Assembly (NCBI GenBank): GCA_023417975.1
Contig: JAEZDX010000605.1
Coordinates: forward strand, 1-7,752
Direction: 5' to 3'
Length of the DNA stretch: 7,752 bases
From: Bacillota bacterium
GTDB taxonomy: Bacteria > Bacillota > Clostridia > Clostridiales > Clostridiaceae
Positions 4,813 to 7,752 of the stretch are shown piece by piece (the first letter of the stretch is position 1; every line of letters starts with the position of its first letter). The position numbers were made by a program, and so were the translations under genes. A model generated the notes under the pieces. It was not told the origin of the DNA, did not search any database, and saw nothing but the letters and a program-made list of their open reading frames with translations.

Positions 4813-5496
4813 ATGAATAGATTAGAAAAAATGGGTGATTTCTTTAATACAAGATCGGAAAGTTATGACGAAGTGCATACTTCAGGAATTGACGGTGGCA
4901 TTGAGAGTAAAAAAGTAATAGCAGAGTTATTACCGTCATCTACTGAAAGTTTATTGGATATTGGAATTGGCACAGGCTTAGAATTGGAAGCAATCTTCCT
5001 TCGCTTTCCCAATATACATATAACAGGAATGGATATAGCTGAAAATATGCTTGCGCATTTAAGGGAAAAATACAAAAAAGAGTATGACGGTAAACAAATA
5101 AAGCTTCTTAATAGGAGCTATGTTGATTATGACTTCATTGAACAAGAATATGATGCAGTTATTTCCGTAATGACACTGCATCATTATTCTCATGAAGTAA
5201 AAATTGGAATCTACCGTAACATACTAAATACATTAAAAAGCGGAGGTGTTTATATCGAAAGTGATTATATGATTTCCGAGCTTAATAATACCAACCCTCA
5301 AGCTATTGAAGACGAGCTTTTTCAAAAGCTAACTGCTTTAATAAAAGAACAAGACTTGGATGAAAATGCCGAATATCATTTCGATACACCATGTACCGTG
5401 CCTAATCAGATACAAATGCTATATGCTGCAGGTTTTTCAAGTGTCGAAATTACTCATAGATTTGGAAACACCACTGTATTAAGGTGTACTAAATGA
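4813..5496 (+). CDS. Class I SAM-dependent methyltransferase
   Basis: A 227-residue cytoplasmic methyltransferase with the Rossmann-like fold, using S-adenosylmethionine to methylate an unidentified substrate. An N-terminal segment (FFNTRSESYDEVH, 10-22) resembles the cap found before the core of many small-molecule enzymes. Motif I is LDIGIGTGLEL (48-58) with the glycine-rich loop. The acidic residue after strand 2 is D74 in TGMDIAENML, which would bind the ribose of SAM. The strand-4 region is YDAVISVMTLHHYS (113-126), the usual helper sequence of UbiE/Methyltransf_11-25 types. The C-terminal portion ends in VEITHRFGNTTVLRCTK, a typical final strand pair. The start is supported by AGGAAGGT 9 nt upstream and a promoter ahead. 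It stands alone on its strand, divergent from the APH-like kinase and convergent with the large XRE gene. No clear terminator was found in 5497-5571. The substrate is unknown. Confidence 0.9.
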   Translation: MNRLEKMGDFFNTRSESYDEVHTSGIDGGIESKKVIAELLPSSTESLLDIGIGTGLELEAIFLRFPNIHITGMDIAENMLAHLREKYKKEYDGKQIKLLNRSYVDYDFIEQEYDAVISVMTLHHYSHEVKIGIYRNILNTLKSGGVYIESDYMISELNNTNPQAIEDELFQKLTALIKEQDLDENAEYHFDTPCTVPNQIQMLYAAGFSSVEITHRFGNTTVLRCTK

Positions 5497-5571
5497 ATGT
5501 TGTAAAAATTTCAATGCAACCTATTCTTTCTCACTGCTGTTATCTCCCACTTTAAACACCCTTTCAACTAT

Positions 5572-7353
5572 TTACTTACTATAGGCTGCCAATATCTTTT
5601 TTGTCTTTATGATATTATCGTTCTCTAAATTCATTATTTCACGCAGTAATTTCGCTTGCTCTTGTCTTAATTCAAAGGTAGAAATTCCCATTGCATTTAT
5701 CCCGTTATATTGTATCAATGTCCCTTGGCAGCTTTCTTTTATCCTACTTCTGAAATTGTTCAACTTCTCATATATTAGTGTGTAGCAGTCAGCAATTTCC
5801 TTTAACTGCTGTTGAGCTTCGCCATCAAGTATGGAACAGTTATCATTTAGATAAATCCCCGCACACCTCCTGGCATCTATTAAATTAATAAGCAAGTAAT
5901 CGTTAACAGCCATCATTCTAAAAACAGCATCTTTATCTTGATAATTTGTCCATGCTTGTTCATGTTCTAAGCCTTTAATCCAAGCGATGTATGCATCTTT
6001 GCCTTGAGAATATCCACGGTTTTCGGGAGCATGGTATGAATCTACCAATACATTTAGTGATGCAAGCAAGCTTTCTTTTTTTGTTGGTATATCAGTGCGT
6101 TCTCCAAAATGAACAATGGCAAAGGGCCAAAAGTCTGCTTCGAGATAGCCGTCAGTTTCCCCAAGGAAATCTTCTTCTCCTTTGTGCTCATTGAAAATTT
6201 CTTTATCAAAATAAGTACGGCATAAAAACCTACTGCCGTTTTCCATATATCCAGTAATTATCCCCCACTCCGGAGCAATCCGCAAATTTATTGCTACCAC
6301 AGGTTTTCCGTTAACTATATCTTCTATAATCCTTTTTCTCTCTGCCTTTCTGTCTGATTTATCAACTCTATCAGCCCATTCTTGTTTATAGCCTATAGCT
6401 TTAAATAAAACATCTGAATAATCATAGGCTACTAGTGCATCACCTGCACTCCAGTCCCATATGTTTGCAAATGCCAGTCTATAACATGCACCTGATAACC
6501 CCATCACCTGTTCATAGCTAATATCCTCACCCATATATTTAAGTGCCGCATGCATTGCTCCTGCCCAAGTGCAATCCATGCCTTTTTCCCATTCCAGTGT
6601 ACATATACCCGGAAGAGAACAATATGAATTATCTTTTAGATATAAAGACCTTCTATCCTTACTGTAACTTATACTTTCATTTTCGTCACAGCTTATAGTA
6701 AAAATGCCCTTCTTGTTAATATATATAATAGTTAAAAATTCCGTATCCTCTGCTGCTGTGGAGCTTGGGAAATTTTCGTGATTCGCACTTATTGTATTCC
6801 ATTGAAAATATTCATAGTGCTTTATCTTACTTAAGGCTGAGGAATAATCCAAACTATTACCGTAATATGCTCCTATAATATTGAAACTATTGTCAATTTC
6901 AAAAGCAGTTGTTGTCTCATTCAACTCCAAAACTTCATTTTCTATAGCATAGGAATAATATATACCATAGGGATTTTGGTATTTTACAGTAAGTACTTTA
7001 AGCCTGCTGCTTTCAATTGAGACACCTAGAAATTGCTTACATACCGTTATACTTAATCTATTTCCATTGATTAAATTATTAACTGTTTGAGTTACATCAA
7101 AGCTAGCAGCTCCATCAGAATAAACTGCAGTTAGGACAAGCAGTTCTTTAGGCATCAGCAATGAATCTATTGAGCATCCAAGCTCCTTTGCAAGCAAAGG
7201 CAGAACAGCAGTTTCCGGTAAGCATCTCCCGTTTTCCCACTTACTAACAGCTTGAGGACTTACCCCAAGAATTTCTGAAAGCTGCTCACCGGTAAATCCT
7301 TTTTCTTTCCTTAATAATGCGATTTGTTTGCCTATTTTATTATTATCCAACAT
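5572..7353 (-). CDS. XRE regulator fused to DUF3395-like and BtrH/papain-like domains
   Basis: A 593-residue multidomain protein (numbering from the chosen start). Residues 6-65 are an XRE helix-turn-helix (RKEKGFTGEQLSEILGV, then SPQAVSKWENGR). Residues 68-145 match the pattern of the DUF3395/DnaJ-C11 C-terminal domain: a strand LVLTAVY, DVTQTVNNLINGNRLSI, then LKVLTVKYQNP. After a less distinctive region, residues 258-420 resemble the BtrH N-terminal domain, with DCTWAGAMHAALKYMGEDIS around C261, VMGLSGACYRL, the PVVAINLRIAPEWGIITGY strand pair, CRTYFDK and DFWPFAIVHFG. The position before W that is His in C39/papain-like relatives is Glu here (E362), so catalysis is uncertain. The C-terminal 150 residues are mostly helical. 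ATG at 7353 is chosen because AGGAG lies 9 nt upstream; an ATG at 7359 is only 3 nt from it. Soluble, no membrane segment. Probably autonomous, from its own promoter. Its target and ligand are unknown. Confidence 0.82.
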   Translation of the reverse strand: MLDNNKIGKQIALLRKEKGFTGEQLSEILGVSPQAVSKWENGRCLPETAVLPLLAKELGCSIDSLLMPKELLVLTAVYSDGAASFDVTQTVNNLINGNRLSITVCKQFLGVSIESSRLKVLTVKYQNPYGIYYSYAIENEVLELNETTTAFEIDNSFNIIGAYYGNSLDYSSALSKIKHYEYFQWNTISANHENFPSSTAAEDTEFLTIIYINKKGIFTISCDENESISYSKDRRSLYLKDNSYCSLPGICTLEWEKGMDCTWAGAMHAALKYMGEDISYEQVMGLSGACYRLAFANIWDWSAGDALVAYDYSDVLFKAIGYKQEWADRVDKSDRKAERKRIIEDIVNGKPVVAINLRIAPEWGIITGYMENGSRFLCRTYFDKEIFNEHKGEEDFLGETDGYLEADFWPFAIVHFGERTDIPTKKESLLASLNVLVDSYHAPENRGYSQGKDAYIAWIKGLEHEQAWTNYQDKDAVFRMMAVNDYLLINLIDARRCAGIYLNDNCSILDGEAQQQLKEIADCYTLIYEKLNNFRSRIKESCQGTLIQYNGINAMGISTFELRQEQAKLLREIMNLENDNIIKTKKILAAYSK

Positions 7354-7362
7354 ATACATTCA

Positions 7363-7367
7363 CTCCT
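7363..7367 (-). promoter_or_regulatory. Ribosome binding site deciding the start of the large XRE gene
   Basis: The minus strand reads AGGAG, 9 nt before the ATG at 7353-7351 but only 3 nt before the ATG at 7359-7357. Both are in frame (MYMLDNN), so the second is more likely used. The protein differs by two residues. Confidence 0.55.
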
Positions 7368-7393
7368 AAATTAATCTTCAGCGCTGTAACTAT

Positions 7394-7399
7394 ATTATA
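7394..7399 (-). promoter_or_regulatory. Candidate -10 box of the large XRE gene
   Basis: A consensus TATAAT on the minus strand without a recognisable -35 at 16-18 nt and without the extended TG. Transcription would begin near 7387, next to an 8-bp self-complementary CAGCGCTG (7379-7386), placed where an autorepressor could bind. The remainder of 7400-7514 holds only a weak AT-rich inverted repeat, AAACTTA (7443-7449) with TAAGTTT (7461-7467), downstream of the DUF4177 gene; no gene was seen there. Confidence 0.4.
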
Positions 7400-7514
7400 G
7401 ACAAACATCAGAAAACATCCCATACATAATAAATTAAATATAAAACTTATTAATCAACTTTAAGTTTATTCATCTTTATTCTTATACATTGCTGCCGATG
7501 CCTTGTAATAGTAT

Positions 7515-7727
7515 TTATTTCGGTCTTTTGAATATCCACTTCTCTTCTGTAGTGGTTCCCGAGTTATTTTCTCCCCAGCTTGATGCTTCGGCAATAACAT
7601 TAATAAGCTCCCATCCTTCTTCTCCTAATTCCGGCAGCATGGACTCAACATCCTTGTCCCATTCATAGCCTGAAAATAAACCTGTACTTCGCTCACAGGA
7701 AATGATTTTATATTCCCACTTTTGCAT
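7515..7727 (-). CDS. DUF4177 family protein
   Basis: A complete 70-residue protein with the DUF4177 (PF13783) signature. It begins MQKWEYKIISC and has a helix-forming stretch with LPELGEEGWELINVIAE (31-47). A GTTTEEKWIFKRP strand follows (57-69), where members usually carry GTTTE followed by hydrophobics and KRP. The length is typical. The fold is a small beta-rich unit; no enzymatic role is established and the biological role of the family is unknown. The start is very well supported by AGGAGG, 7 nt upstream of the ATG at 7727-7725. The gene lies 155 nt upstream of the large XRE gene on the same strand, but that gene has its own promoter, so co-transcription is uncertain. Its own promoter lies beyond the right edge of the window. 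Confidence 0.9.
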   Translation of the reverse strand: MQKWEYKIISCERSTGLFSGYEWDKDVESMLPELGEEGWELINVIAEASSWGENNSGTTTEEKWIFKRPK

Positions 7728-7752
7728 ATCCTTTCCTCCTAAATTATAATAA

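Noticed and set aside
5497..5571. A terminator between the convergent methyltransferase and large XRE genes
   Set aside because: Only a 4-bp GTTG/CAAC pairing with a long loop could be found, too weak to call.
5991..6194. A 67-codon open frame on the plus strand
   Set aside because: It lies wholly inside the large XRE gene on the other strand, has no good ribosome binding site, and its translation shows no family features.
7745..7750. TATAAT on the minus strand at the right edge as promoter of the DUF4177 gene
   Set aside because: Transcription would start at the ribosome binding site itself, leaving no usable leader; the real promoter is probably outside the window.

Overview
The window is AT-rich DNA with strong purine-rich ribosome binding sites, TTG as well as ATG starts, extended -10 promoters and compact gene spacing. 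The protein families (a YfcE phosphodiesterase, XRE regulators fused to large second domains, a DUF4177 protein, a divergent LspA) also point to the low-GC Bacillota, most likely Clostridia. This placement is inferred from composition and families; no rRNA or other marker gene is present. No tRNA, rRNA, CRISPR array, transposase or complete mobile element was seen.

Layout from the left. (1) Positions 1-432 hold the N-terminal 144 codons of a minus-strand yfcE-type metallophosphoesterase that runs off the window. (2) Positions 433-677 are a divergent promoter region; they also contain a protein-like open stretch without a start (541-711), possibly a gene remnant. (3) A plus-strand gene encodes a membrane-anchored XRE regulator (678-1721). 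It ends in a bidirectional terminator shared with the convergent genes that follow. (4) A minus-strand group runs GNAT acetyltransferase (2884-3435), then a divergent signal-peptidase-II-like protein (2296-2823), then a small five-helix membrane protein (1765-2211). (5) A second minus-strand pair is an APH/choline-kinase-like protein (3886-4620) followed by a small conserved protein (3607-3843). (6) A class I SAM methyltransferase (4813-5496) is divergent from the kinase. (7) A large minus-strand XRE regulator (5572-7353) carries a DUF3395-like domain and a BtrH/papain-like domain. (8) A DUF4177 protein (7515-7727) lies at the right edge.

The genes do not form a recognisable pathway. The phosphotransferase, acetyltransferase and methyltransferase folds sit close together, which suggests small-molecule modification or self-protection, but nothing identifies a substrate. 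Two single-gene regulators with unusual non-DNA-binding halves flank this set.

The most notable non-coding structure is a nested inverted repeat at 2205-2288. It would bury the start codon of the small membrane protein only in transcripts that read through from the gene upstream. The XRE + DUF3395-like + BtrH-like fusion and the internally repeated XRE membrane protein are the most interesting proteins.
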